From: Owenia fusiformis | Lineage: Eukaryota; Annelida; Polychaeta; Sabellida; Oweniidae | Assembly (NCBI GenBank): GCA_903813345.2 | Contig: CAIIXF020000011.1 | Span: 18,833,754 to 18,897,753, forward strand | Direction: 5' to 3' | DNA: 64,000 nucleotides | Shown here: positions 1 through 12,800 of the stretch, one piece after another | How positions within the stretch are numbered: position 1 is the stretch's first letter | How the letters are laid out: every line of letters starts with the position of its first letter | Notes under the pieces: generated by a model | Told to the model about the DNA's origin: nothing | The model's input: only the letters and a program-made list of their open reading frames with translations | The model's database searches: none | Program-made: the position numbers and the translations under genes

Positions 1-1476
1 ATCAGTTAATTTCACACATTTCACATTGCAAATTCAAGCTTATCACACTCTGATGTGGTTAACCTTGATAATATACATGTGCTATAATCCACAGAAAGGC
101 ATGAGTGAATGGGATCATTCTTGGTATGGTAGAGAAACTTGAGCTCATGAGAACTTATAAGAGTTCCAAAGTGCAGTATCAATACACATGTTTTCTCTTC
201 TCTTGCTTATTTCATTCAATTTCTCTCTAATTGTCAGACATTTCTATATACATGAAGTTTAATGATTATTGGTTTACATTATTCCTTTGTTATTGGTTTT
301 ACATTCTCTCTATTTTGAATTTTAAAATATGTCGACCATGTGATTTTACTCGTGAGCTACAATTTGCTTTCATTTCCTGGTACTGACATGCTCTGAAGTT
401 GTACATGTTAAATGTCACATACTTTATAAACTGATTGTCGCAGATTTGAAGATATGTCAATTTGCTATCCTCTCCTATGATAATTCGGTCCTTTTGCTGT
501 TTTTTCAGCTATGAAAGCTAAGAAAAGTGGTGTATGTATGTCTTGAAATGTTGTATGTAGGAATCTTGTTTTGAATCTTTGGAGGGGAATCATACAAACA
601 ACCCCAATTAATAAGTTAATGTTCGTGGAAATTCAGTAAATACTTTTTCAAAATTATTTTGTTTTTGCCAAAAATACGAAATTGTTTTCTGTTTGAAGGA
701 TATGGAAAAAGAAATATTCTTAGAGTGCATTATTTATAGTTTTACATGACGTTATAAATTTCTGAAGTATCTGATAAAGATATAAAAGATTGTTATATTG
801 GCATGGTGATTAGGACTTGACGTGGCGATTGAGGAATTATTACAATATCAATAATCCATTTACGTTGGAATAGGATGGTAAAGGAGTTAATCAAACGCAG
901 AAATTAGGAAAGGTCAACATTTGAAATTAGGAAAAAGCCAACATTAGAAATAAGGAAAAAGCCAACATTTAATCACAGGACTTAAGGATTACAGAACAAA
1001 AAAAGAACATTGACTAATGGAAATATATGAACTGATTTAACTTAACTATACAGTGTATTTTTAAAATGGAGTTTTTTGATAGCGCAATGAATGGGGTGAG
1101 GGGTGTGTCTCGATGGGCCAATCAGACTAAAGCAACAGGTACTGACTCATTTGAGGCTAAAAATGGCAGTAAATGTATGTTTTGAATCTTTTTCTAAGCA
1201 ACTTCTTATTTGAGGCTTTGAGGAGTGTGGTGATGAGAATTGATTGATTAGTTGTGGTTCATTCAGTTATAGGGTAAATGAGCAAAAAATCTGCTACATA
1301 GAATTAGCCATTAGTAGGCACAATTTATCTCAAATGTAGATGGGTTCCATTTTTGCTATTTTTTTTACTTTAGTGGATGGGACAGTATGATGGGATAGAT
1401 TGAGTAAATATTGCATTTGAATTGAAAATTAGAACTGTTGAAGGCTATAACTGTATATATTTTTATTTGTTTCCAG
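1..1476. other. Intronic sequence upstream of the first visible dystrophin exon
   Basis: AT-rich sequence with no convincing exon. It contains a short imprecise tandem repeat of a GAAATTAGGAAAAAGCCAAC-type unit at about 898-970. It ends in a pyrimidine-rich acceptor tract (TTTATTTGTTTCCAG) directly before the first exon, so it is most likely the 3' part of an intron whose upstream exons lie outside the window. Confidence 0.7.
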
Positions 1477-1688
1477 TTGAACGTCTGAAAGACCAATGGG
1501 ATGAGGCGAGAGATCGTGTCGTTGGACGTAAGGTAACATTAGAGGGAATGGCGGAAGAATGCCGTGAGTTTGATGCTAAGAAACAGGAGGTAGAGACATG
1601 GCTCAGTCAACAAGAGACTAGACAGGATGAGGCTGAGAGCATTGGACATAATGTGGATATAATTGAACAGAAGATTAACCAACATAAG
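1477..1688 (+). CDS. DMD: Dystrophin exon 1 of window (human exon 53 equivalent)
   Basis: 212 nt between TTTCCAG and GTAAGG. It enters two bases short of a codon and ends in phase 0. It encodes spectrin-repeat helix sequence ([16 protein letters not shown]...IEQKINQHK). Human DMD exon 53 is also 212 nt. The reading frame continues a few codons into the intron (VRRFL), which is not part of the protein. Confidence 0.92.
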
Positions 1689-4600
1689 GTAAGGAGATTT
1701 TTAATGAAAATTAAGTATGAAATCCTTTGCTGAAGGATTAGGTAAAAAATCAGTCCACTTTCCACATTTATAGCATTGCAAGTTTTGGTTTTTTATTAAT
1801 TTTCATAATTTATTTATCTAGAATTTATTGTGTACGATGACCCAGTGAGATTTATAGTTGTAGAAGAAACCTAAAAATATATTTTTTCCAACAAATTTTT
1901 AACTGAAACATATACTGAATACCAAAATGCTCTAAATGCACTATTTACTTCCCTAATGTTACCATGACATTTCAATTCCATTAACAACATTTGTTCCGGA
2001 GAAACATTGATCCTGCTCGTTAATCTACTAATACTGCCAGACACAACCTTTAACTTTCCCACATGATTGGGCCGTTAGGTACGCTTTTCTTAATTCATAC
2101 AATCAATGCAAAAACAAAGCATTATAACAAAAAGCAATTATGACATAAGCATAAAATAGTTCATATTTGTTGATAAAACACCAATAAATTGTATTAATTT
2201 GTTTATTCCGACATTGGTTTTTTGAGAATGAAAGACCATGTGTAATACGGCATGGGGTTTTGGCCTGAAGGACCGTAAATATCAAGAATTATTCATAAAT
2301 GTCGGGTTAATGAGATATCAAAAGCTTTATTGGGCAATGATTCATTCTTTATTTGTTTTTGTTGGAAGGTATTTTATTTGGTTCTCTGTGATCTTGTTAT
2401 ATAGTTTTTCTTCTATTGGATATTAAATATAATATGTTCTTTAATTCAGTGATCTGATTTTTCTATGATAGAGAAACAAAACTGAGGTCAGATGTTTATT
2501 TTTAGTGGTGACATATTTATATAGTGTCCAACTTTTGTGAATGGTGTTTGTCAATTGGCGTCTGGAGTTTGCCGGTCTGCATTTGAAGCTGCATGTGTAA
2601 CAAATGGCAGGTCTTGACATTTTGCATGTTAATGCCTTGTTAAATAAAGCAATGTTATTTACATTTTTGTGTATTGTTTCATCTCGTCATAATTATACTT
2701 ATTTTAATGAGTATTGCAAACAATTTGATTTAATTGAAATATGATTTGTCTCAATTAAATAATTCTTTGATGATTTCATAGATGTCTCTCCTAGTAGAGC
2801 TAGGTTTGTAACCATAAGTTAAAAATTTCTCTTACATATATTAGAAAGAATCCAGTGTCTTAATCAAGTCAAATGATTTCCTTTAACATGTAAATCTTCT
2901 CAATTCTCAGAAAATATAAGATAACATGAGACCCATTCTTCATGATACACAAATCACATTCATATTACTCCAGCATCGAATGTTGCTGTGCTTTTCAAAG
3001 AAAATGGTGACATTGGCCCGTGAAAATGGTGACATTGGTCCGTAAAAATGGATGCTATGGCTCAAACTAAATATCTGGTAATATACCTGTTTCATTGTTA
3101 TATCTTACAACTTGTATTCTGGTCAGGCACTGTATTACTAATAAAATAGATTAATTGTCAAGGGTCTACTAGAGAGGTTGCCATTCTTCAAATTGCCGCT
3201 GCATGCTGTCATATTTCGTTCTGCCCTATTTCGCTTCATTTCAGCCTGTATATTCTCATTGCTGGGTCAAATAGCAATGCATCATTTTTCTGAAAAGGGT
3301 TTAAGGTCACCACCACAAGTGATGAAATATTGTTATAGTCTCCAACTTTTTTGTTGTTGGTGTTCGAGGGTTGGTATCTGTAACAAATGGCAGGTGGAGA
3401 CATGTTGCATGTCAATGCCTTATTTAAGGCATGGGAGTCTCGTTCTTAGTTAATTCACAAAAATTACCCTTTGGACCAACTCTTACCTTGACTGACAATT
3501 TGAACTAAGTTTTAACTGAAAGGTTAGCAATTTGGCAACCAGTGTGGACAGATGAAGATATAAATTGAAGCATAATTTCTATATGAACTGATTTTGAATA
3601 TAACTATTTAAAATTGCCTTAATACATTCTTGTTAATGTATATTCTTTTTATATGTATTTTCAAGACACTCAGGGGAAGTATGCATAATCAGGGGATTAG
3701 TGCAAATTATAGATGTTTTTATCTTTTCTCTTTATGTATCATTCCTCGTGGAATTAATTAGGATTAAAATTCAGAATATTTCCCCCAAGAAAACAATGGA
3801 ATTCAGTATAATTGTACTGTATACAGTAAAGTCATTGCATTTCAGTGGTTTTTCTATTGTTTCCCATATTATATGGTTTTCTCTATTGTCTACCATATTA
3901 TATGGTTTTCTCTATTGTTTACCATATCACATGATTTCATCCATTATACACCATATAACATGGTTTTCTCTGTTGTTAACCATATTATATGGGTTTCTCT
4001 ATTGTTTATCATATTATATGGTTGTCTCTATTGTTTACCATATTATATGGTTTTCTCTATTGTTTACCATATTACATGGTTTTCTCTATTGTTTACCATA
4101 TTACTATACAATATTTTGATATCCCTCCCTTTTGTGCATTTAAGATGCAATTATAACATCCCTGCTATTTCATGAATTGAATAATATCATTTAATTCTCC
4201 CGACAATTCTTTGAGGATCTACAACAGTGCAGGGACCTATCAAAAGTCTTAAATATTCTCTAAGGTAACAATTCGAGTTGTTTTTCAATAAGTTGATTAA
4301 CATTACAATTTAGCCCTAGTTCAGACACTAATAATTGTGGAATTGTTGTATATGTGGCACTCCATAGAGGTTGGCTAACAAGGGTCTCTGATACTCGCAT
4401 TAGTTAAGGTACAGAACGATACTAAAGGATATGAGGATAATTTGCGTATAAAGGGAGGCTCCTTTATGGGGCAAGAGCAAAATATAGCAATTTTCATCCC
4501 GGATACAACCCTTTGATAAGTCACTAAGCCAGAAGGGTAAGTTAGGTACATGCTGATAAATGAAGGGCGGTTATATGTACATATCTCTCCAGCTTGTCAT

Positions 4601-6808
4601 ATGCTGGATTCTGGAAATTAGTTGAGTTAATTAATTGGAGCTAATATCTTGAGATTTATCTGGCGCTGGCTCATAAGGTAAGAATATTGAACTCCTTTCT
4701 TGTATCTTAATGAATATCCTTAATATTCAAGTGTCAAAATGAATGAATATTTTAGATTCTTGTATATGAAAGTAACTTAATACAATAATATATTGTGACA
4801 CTTTATACAGCAGTGCCTATGTCAGGAAAGGAACCATTGGTGCTTTATACAGCATTTTGCCACTTCATACAGGTTAATCTGTGTTCTAGATTTTGCTTTT
4901 TTATATTTTTTGCAAAGCAGATGAGTTAGTATACTATACAAATAGCAATAGAGGATATGAGATTGAACTTGTGAGATTAAGAATGATATTGGTTGTCATA
5001 CAATGATAAAAAGCAATTTTATCTAACAATATTTCAATTTATGTTTGCTACAAATATTACGAGAATTTTGTCTGAGGATACTGCTAGTGTACATGTATAA
5101 GACAGAAATGAAACAGTATTTTACTGAGCTACCTTATTATAAGTTCACATCTGATTACTCTTCCATGTTTGCTTATTATTACATTAACATTATATAATAT
5201 AAAAGTGTTCAAATTGAAAGGTGTTCACACAAGTCCTGGTCACACGAGGATCAATGAGACATCCAAAATGAGACTAAAAAATGTTCACATCATGGGATGA
5301 TTTTACTGGACAATTAAAGATATTCTGAATAATTCATATCTATTTAAGTTAGCTTTGTTAATGGGTTTGAATTTTCATTATGTCATAATTTTCATTCTGT
5401 CACCACCACAAGTGTTGACATATTGTTATGGTCTCCCAACTTCTTGTGGATAGAATTTTTGTGTGGCATCTGTAACAAATGGCAGGTAGTGACATTTTGC
5501 GTGTTACTGCCTTGTTTATTTATTATTACTTTGTACTCTGAAACATGATGATCATGATATTCAAGGATGATAGATACAGAGCTAATTTTGTTAAGTGCCT
5601 GCTATTCTCTAAAATTAAATTACCTAACTTAGCTCTAAAACAATTTGGAACAATTCTATCGATCTATGAAGAAGGTTACATGGCCCCATGGGAATTTGCC
5701 TACATATCATCTTGATATGTATTGATTTATTGGTTCTTTTAAAGTCACATGATTTACTAGTGAATTCTGGGTGAATATTCATGAACCATTACATGTTGTA
5801 TTTTCTTTCTCCACAAGTAGAAAAATTAGTTAGATACTTAGAGCATTTAGGTGTAAATATTTATCACTTAATCATGTCAGAAACTTGAATAAAGACAAAA
5901 GAGTTGAGTGTTTGGCAGAGTTTATATTGATTTCTAGGGACAAATTTGAGTGCATGTTTTCTTCCCCAAAAATGCAAATCTACGCTAAGTACAATTCGTA
6001 GAATGCTTTTACGAATTCTCAGAATTGCCAAATCATTTTGAAACACAAAGAGGAAAATTCTTTATATGGTTTTTATTAACTATATTTATTACCATTTAAA
6101 CCCATTTTTGCAAATGGGGTACTTGACCTAAAGTAAGAAAATAAGCCTATTAGATAGCAGAAATGAAAGCCTATTTCGTATATGACTATAATTTTTTGAA
6201 GTTATTAATTGAATTGAAATTCTATTGTTACTGTGATAAAATGTCACAGGTTTCGTTGACGTTATTTTGTAAGTACACTGATGTTATTGAACATAAAATA
6301 ACTGAAATTAATAGATATAATGATTAATTAGTTCATGAATCAAGGTCCCGTTTTGTTGTGTGCTGTGTTTTAATGTCATATTGGCTTCAGTAATTACCAT
6401 CTAGATATCACCTAAAGGCGTAGACAGAAGTGTACCATGAATAGACTCGTAGTATACTCATAGTAATTTGAAATATATTTTGTTGATTTGATTTTAACTG
6501 CAGTCCTTGGTAATTTCTCTAATTTTTTCTATTGGATATTTGAAATATTTATGAATAAAATAAACAATAGGCTCTACACCACCCCACAATAAATGATTTT
6601 TTAACTTAAAACTTAATGTGCATTTGTTTGTATTATCAATCAATGATCATTATAAAGAAACAGAAACATATTAAAAAACAAAATCTTCATGCTGTTTATA
6701 TTTATTATTATGTGGTTGACAGATAAATGAACCAAGTAACCAAAAATAGGCTTTTAACCCCATTCCCATATGAAATCCACACATATGTGGGAAATAAAGA
6801 TACATACA

Positions 6809-6839
<31 letters not shown>

Positions 6840-9800
6840 TAATTTCTACAAGGACAGGCCCGTAGCCAGAATTTTCCAAGGGGGGGGTTCACTTTTCCAA
6901 AAAATTCTAGGGGGGGTTCACTTTGGCAAATTTGGCCAAAAATCATTCAAAAAATAGTCAGAATGGTGAAAAACTGCATGATTTTGAAAGAAGTTTTGGC
7001 CAGAAACCCCCCTGGCTACGGGCCTGAAGGACTTCATGTTCATGTTTTCCAAATTGAAATAATGGTTCAAGATCAACTCTACAGCATGTGCTCAAATTGG
7101 AATCACAATGAACATGTATGATTTAATACACACAGGCACACCTGTAAGTAATAGACAGTCTAAATTGAAAATGAGAGTGATTTTAGTTGATAATGCGACT
7201 CATATAGAAATTGTTATAGCTACAGTCTGTATACAAGCCACAGGAATGTAGGATGCTTTAAAGTGTATAAAGAGAAAATATAAACCACAGACAGACAGGT
7301 TAATGATCGTTAAGTATGGTGGTTAATGAGTTATAACATTAGCATTAAGGTACATATGGCTATAAGAATAAAATATATTACTTCCCATTACCAGCAGCAG
7401 GTTCAGTGAAGAATAATACATCAGACATGAATTTGAAGATTGAAGTCTAAATTACTTATTCGTATATGGAAGGAAGTAGGAGATCTTTCAGGAAAAGACT
7501 AAAATCTGATGCTGGCAAAATTCAATCACTTTCAAAGGATGCTCTATTGAATGTACATTATTAGCCTTATTTAATTTCCATGCACTGCGTTTGGCCCTGA
7601 TCAACTTTTGGATACCATTAAGCTACATGCACTTGTATTATCAAAAGGAGCAACTGGAATATTACTGGATTTGATATCTTTTATAGGGGTTTGCTTTTGA
7701 GGTATATAACTCACTTTCTAGAATTGTAAAATTCATTTATTTGGATTCAACATAAAGCTACTTAAAGCATGATACTCTTGATTGATATATCTACAAATGT
7801 GTGTTTCAGAAGAAAGCAGGGGAAATAGACCAGTGGCAGAAGAAGGTGGATGGAGTGAATACAATGGCCGCAAGATTGGTTGAGAAGTACAATCATGAAG
7901 ACACAACCAAGATAAAATCTCAGATAGATCACATCAATAAAAGATGGCAGCACTTATTAACAAAGTAAGTTCTTCATAGCCTATGCCACAAAGCCACATA
8001 GTGGATACCATACCAGGGGTTTCACTAGAATTTCTCACAACAGGCTAAATAAATGAAAACAACAGGCAAAATTAATGCAAATCAAGTTCCAAAACAACAG
8101 GCGATTTTGTGAAAACAATTGGTAAAAATTGCTTGTTGCCTGCTGCTAATGAAACCTCCGCATACCCAATCTGAAAAGTTCAATCATTTTGAAAAACTAA
8201 AATATAAAATGATCTAGTTTAACATAATGAGAAATTATGACAGTTAAGTAGGATGATGAGATCTAAAAAACCTCTCCAGCATAACTGTTCAATTGTGATA
8301 AAACAAATTTATGTTATATTTTATCTGTTTACATACTAATATCCTATATTCAGTCAAGTTTGGACTGTCCGAACAGTCAGTATTTGCCTATAGGCTGTGG
8401 TGGGAGCTAAATAGACTGTGGTGCTGCGCCACAGTCTAGAAGCCTAGTGAGAGCCCTACATTCTGATTTATGAGTCTCTCTTTATCTAAACCTTGTGAGA
8501 CTCTATTCCATGGGATAGTAGAGACTGTGGATCCCACAATGGGATAATAAATAAAAAAAATGTTAAATGTAGTTTTTTTTGTTATTAACTTCTTTTGAAA
8601 GGACACAGAGTCATGGCAAGAGTCTAGAAAATGCCCTTGACACTCTGCAACATTTTGATGCCTCTGTTGATGACATCATAGCGTGGCTAGACTCGATGGA
8701 CCAGAAGTTTTCGAAAGTTGATGAGGCGACCCAGAAAGAAGGTCTGCTAGAGGATGAAGAGGAACTGAAGGTTCAGCATGATAAGTATAAGGTAAGCGAA
8801 AGTATATGTTTTACCTTATATTAAGGCTTGAATAAATCTGATCTTCTGGTCCAGTATTTTTATGCCTATTGAAAGGTTACATGTTAATATATTTCATGCG
8901 GAAAGTGTTCTGAAAATCATAATATTCCTCTTGAGTGTAGTATAAGTCATATCTTATGTAAGTTATACACCCCTGAGTATTGGAACTGGTACTCTGTATA
9001 TCAAATTAGTAGTCCAAGTGCATTCTCTATACATTCTTGGTCATACTTCAAAAGTTTGATAAGTCGATGTAATAAAAGGCTCCCCCCTCTCCCCTAGTAA
9101 ATGCCAAAACTAGAATTGAAATCGGTCATACTGAGGCTGAAGCATATTAAGTCTTTATTGAAATATTTTATGATAACAGTCTCATCTAAGTGAACACTAC
9201 GCTGTCTCATTTTATCAAATTTTTAAATGAAAATAACACTTATAACTATAGCCAGTCTTTAATTAAAGTATTCAGACATGAATTAAGTCTACTTTGCAAA
9301 TAGTTTATTTTAATTTTAATAAGATTGTACATCTTGATTCGCAAGACTTCATTTGCTCCAACTTCATTGTGTTATAACCACCCTTGAAGTCGAAGATTGT
9401 GATTATTAAGAAAATATGATTTCAGTTGTGTTCTATAATTCCAGAATATAATATCTCATATTGGTACCAGTTGGGCTTATCTCCAAGAAAGAGCTATTTT
9501 ATCAAGTAATTACTGAACAAAAAGCAATTGCATAATATGATGTTATTAATGTAGAAATGATATTATCAATTTCACTTTAAAAACAATCACATTACGGATG
9601 ATTTCTGATTTTTATGACGTGCCTGTTAATAGCTTATGAATATATTTAAAAAAGAATTTGTACAATTTTGTTCTCTATAGATTATCATTGTATTAACTCA
9701 TAAGCGAGTGGATCTTTGGGTTGTATCAGACGTGTGCCCTGGATCTTAAAATAAGCAAGGTATTGAGTAAAAAGAGATATGATTCTTTCAAAAGACTCAA

Positions 9801-12800
9801 TTTTTTTTACAGTTTTGATTGAATGTTTTTTTGTAAAAAGGCACCTGACTCATACCTACCCATGTCCCTGTGTTTTGTTAAGTGTTTATTTGTAGTTCTA
9901 TTTTTGGGATATTTGTGAGGAAGTTTGTAACAAATAAGAAGTTAACTGATAATGTGTTCATTGTGGGCACTTATCAAATTGTCTCTGTTAAGTCTCAAAA
10001 GCCTGGTAGTGATTGATGTTGTTCGACTATCTGAAATTACTTTTTGGATTGTTAGACTCCTGCTATAGTTTGATCTTACATTTTCTTAAGATGTACTAGG
10101 ATTTATCAAAGCAGGTTATCATACCCCATCATCCTGATTGATATTTCCTGATTGAAAAGTATCACGATTGGTTAGAATAGATCACATTGTGTTCTGAGGG
10201 CTCTTGGGAATACAGCTCCTTTGGTGTTTCTATTGTAATTAATGAGTGATCTTTGGTAGTAGGGAATTATTCCAGACTGATACCAAGACCCTTGAAGGCT
10301 AATTACCCTTACATTTTTCTAAAATCCTCCTGGGATATCAAAAATATCTCATAGTTATTTTTGAAAAATTGTATTTTTTCTCATAGCTTATACATATTGC
10401 ATGTGGCTATAGTGTTCTGTTCTTCTGTTGTTGTATCATAAAAGCCATAACCATGGTAATGAGAGGAGGAAAATGTAAGGGATCTGATCTTTTGGAGACT
10501 ACTGGTCTATTTTGCGTCTACCATAGGTTATATTTTATTACCCTTATAATTCTGGACTGGTCATGCCTTGTTCACGGAAGATGAGGAAATTCAGATGAAT
10601 TACGTTGATGCATTCAAGCATGGATTTCTATAGCACTCTAAAAGGCCTGATTCCCATCGACTTACCAACGGTGACATTTGATGAAATAAAACATTGACTG
10701 ACATTCTGACTCCGACACTGTAAGGTTAAGCATTGATCAGTGTTTGAATACTAACTTTATAGCCTAACTTTATGCCTAGTTGTGTATCAAAGCATTGTTA
10801 GTTGTTCTGGCAATTAAGGAAAATAAACAGTGGATATAAGGTGTTATAATCAAATTACTGAATGAAGGAGAGACTTCTTCATGAGCTGACCTCTATGGAG
10901 ATTCTAGAGGAGATATACGCCACTGAGGAAAAACTAGAGAGGGTATGTAGGAATTCATTGAAAGGGGTATATGTATGTTATTATATATATTATAAAGGTT
11001 ATGGAGGTTATAAATATCATTCGGGTATATACTGCGTGAATGACAGTGATAATGACAAAGGGTTAAGTAAATACAATGGTGAGTTAAGCAAAACAAATTT
11101 TGATTTGAATACAGTTACAGAGGTTTTCCTTAATTTTCTTTGAAAATATTTTCTCAAAAATTTATGATCAGGAAAATATTTCTTCAAAATCTAGTGAAAT
11201 AACAATTGGACTATAAAAATCTGAAATTGATGATAAAACCAACAGCGAACAAAAGATTACAGTATACTTTTCTGATTTTTCGGGATCACAATATTTGATT
11301 GGTAGCTTATTTCAGCAAGAGATATATGAAACACGCAATGATAAATGTTTGCAGTTATACAATTGAGGAGTTATTTGTTATTTGAAATTGATGGCAAAAC
11401 CAACAGCGAACAATAGATCACACAATAGTTTTCTGATTTTTTCGGAATCACAATATTTGATTGGTAGCTAATTTCCAACGAGAGATATATGAAACACGCA
11501 ATGATAAATGTTTGCCGTCGTACAATTGAGGAGTTAATTTGTTGAAGCCTCGAGAAGTGACAAATTAGTAATGAATTAAATCCTCTGAGACCAGAGAATT
11601 TTATCTGTGGCAGCTGATAGTCAGCTTAGACATGATTAGTTTACACTTTGTTTGTGCAATATCTACATTGGCTTTATATTTATCATGTTGGTGAGGGTTT
11701 TTAACATCATAGTCCATTTACAATTTTTTTTCCATTCTCAATGTTTCATCAACTTTGATTCTATGTAGTTGTATTTGAACACTTGAGGTTTACTCTATAG
11801 AAGTTCTGTTTGTAGTGGGGATCTACTAGATTTCCTTGTTTATACCACTTTTTATTTGTGGTTTATGTGGTCTTTTTGTGGTAACTTTTTTTGCATTTTA
11901 TTTGTCAATGTACAATAAGACCCTATGTAGGTGAAGCACTTTAAAAGTACTCTACTCATGGAGATATTCCACAGGTATTACTGTATTCACAGCTTAATTA
12001 AAGAAATTAACTTGAAATTGTACACTGTGTTTTATGTCTTTGATAAGTGATGTATTTTTCCTATTTACTCAAGAAAATACTCAAGCTGTGTACTCAACAT
12101 AATTATTCAGACTTGAGAACATGCATATTGGCATAGGGAGGCCAACAATGTAATTTTACCTCGGCCTTCCTAGTATGTTAAATATTGTTATATAAAATTA
12201 TGCAAAGAAATAAAACTTAACCTTAAAAAAACATGCATATTGGCTTTTTTGACTAACTGAAAGCCCTCCCTAGTCCTTAGTTCCTCTGCTAGATTTGCTT
12301 AAATTAAGTCTTCAATTAGTACACGGCAGACATGGAATGTAATTATAAAACACAGGCACTGGTTTCTTCTGGTACAAGTTGAACCAGTCCATGTTCATGC
12401 ATAGCTATACATGCATATCTATCATTGCACTAATTATCCTAATTTCACCCATCAGCTTTCTAGAAATGTAAAAAAAACAATGTACAGACATGTCGATGAA
12501 TGTAATGACTTGCATGGCATTTAATTATATTGTTGTTATTATCATTTCCTCGTAATTTGTATAAAATATACAGCAATTAAATTCAGATATTGAATTCAGA
12601 GTTTTCATCTGATCCATCTGAAAAAGTATGAAATGTTGAACATATCAATGGATATAGAATCTCAAAAATATTCATGTTTATTTTTACTGGATTTTAGCAT
12701 AAATTATGATCAGGTTATTTAACTCATATTGATCAATTAAAATACATGGATTATGATCTTTTTTAACCAGGGGTCCATTTTTAGAATTGTTGCAACTTCA

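Larger units (their letters stand above)
1689..7809. other. Dystrophin intron (6.1 kb), repeat-bearing
   Basis: No exon is visible. It holds three copies of a short interspersed repeat (about 2512-2644, 3307-3430, 5398-5516), a 29-bp minisatellite (3843-4108), a CATA microsatellite (about 6801-6838) and a MITE (6855-7026). The rest is unremarkable AT-rich sequence. Confidence 0.8.

Noticed and set aside
3700-4175. Two overlapping hydrophobic frames that could look like a membrane protein
   Set aside because: They are frame-shifted readings of a 29-bp AT-rich minisatellite.
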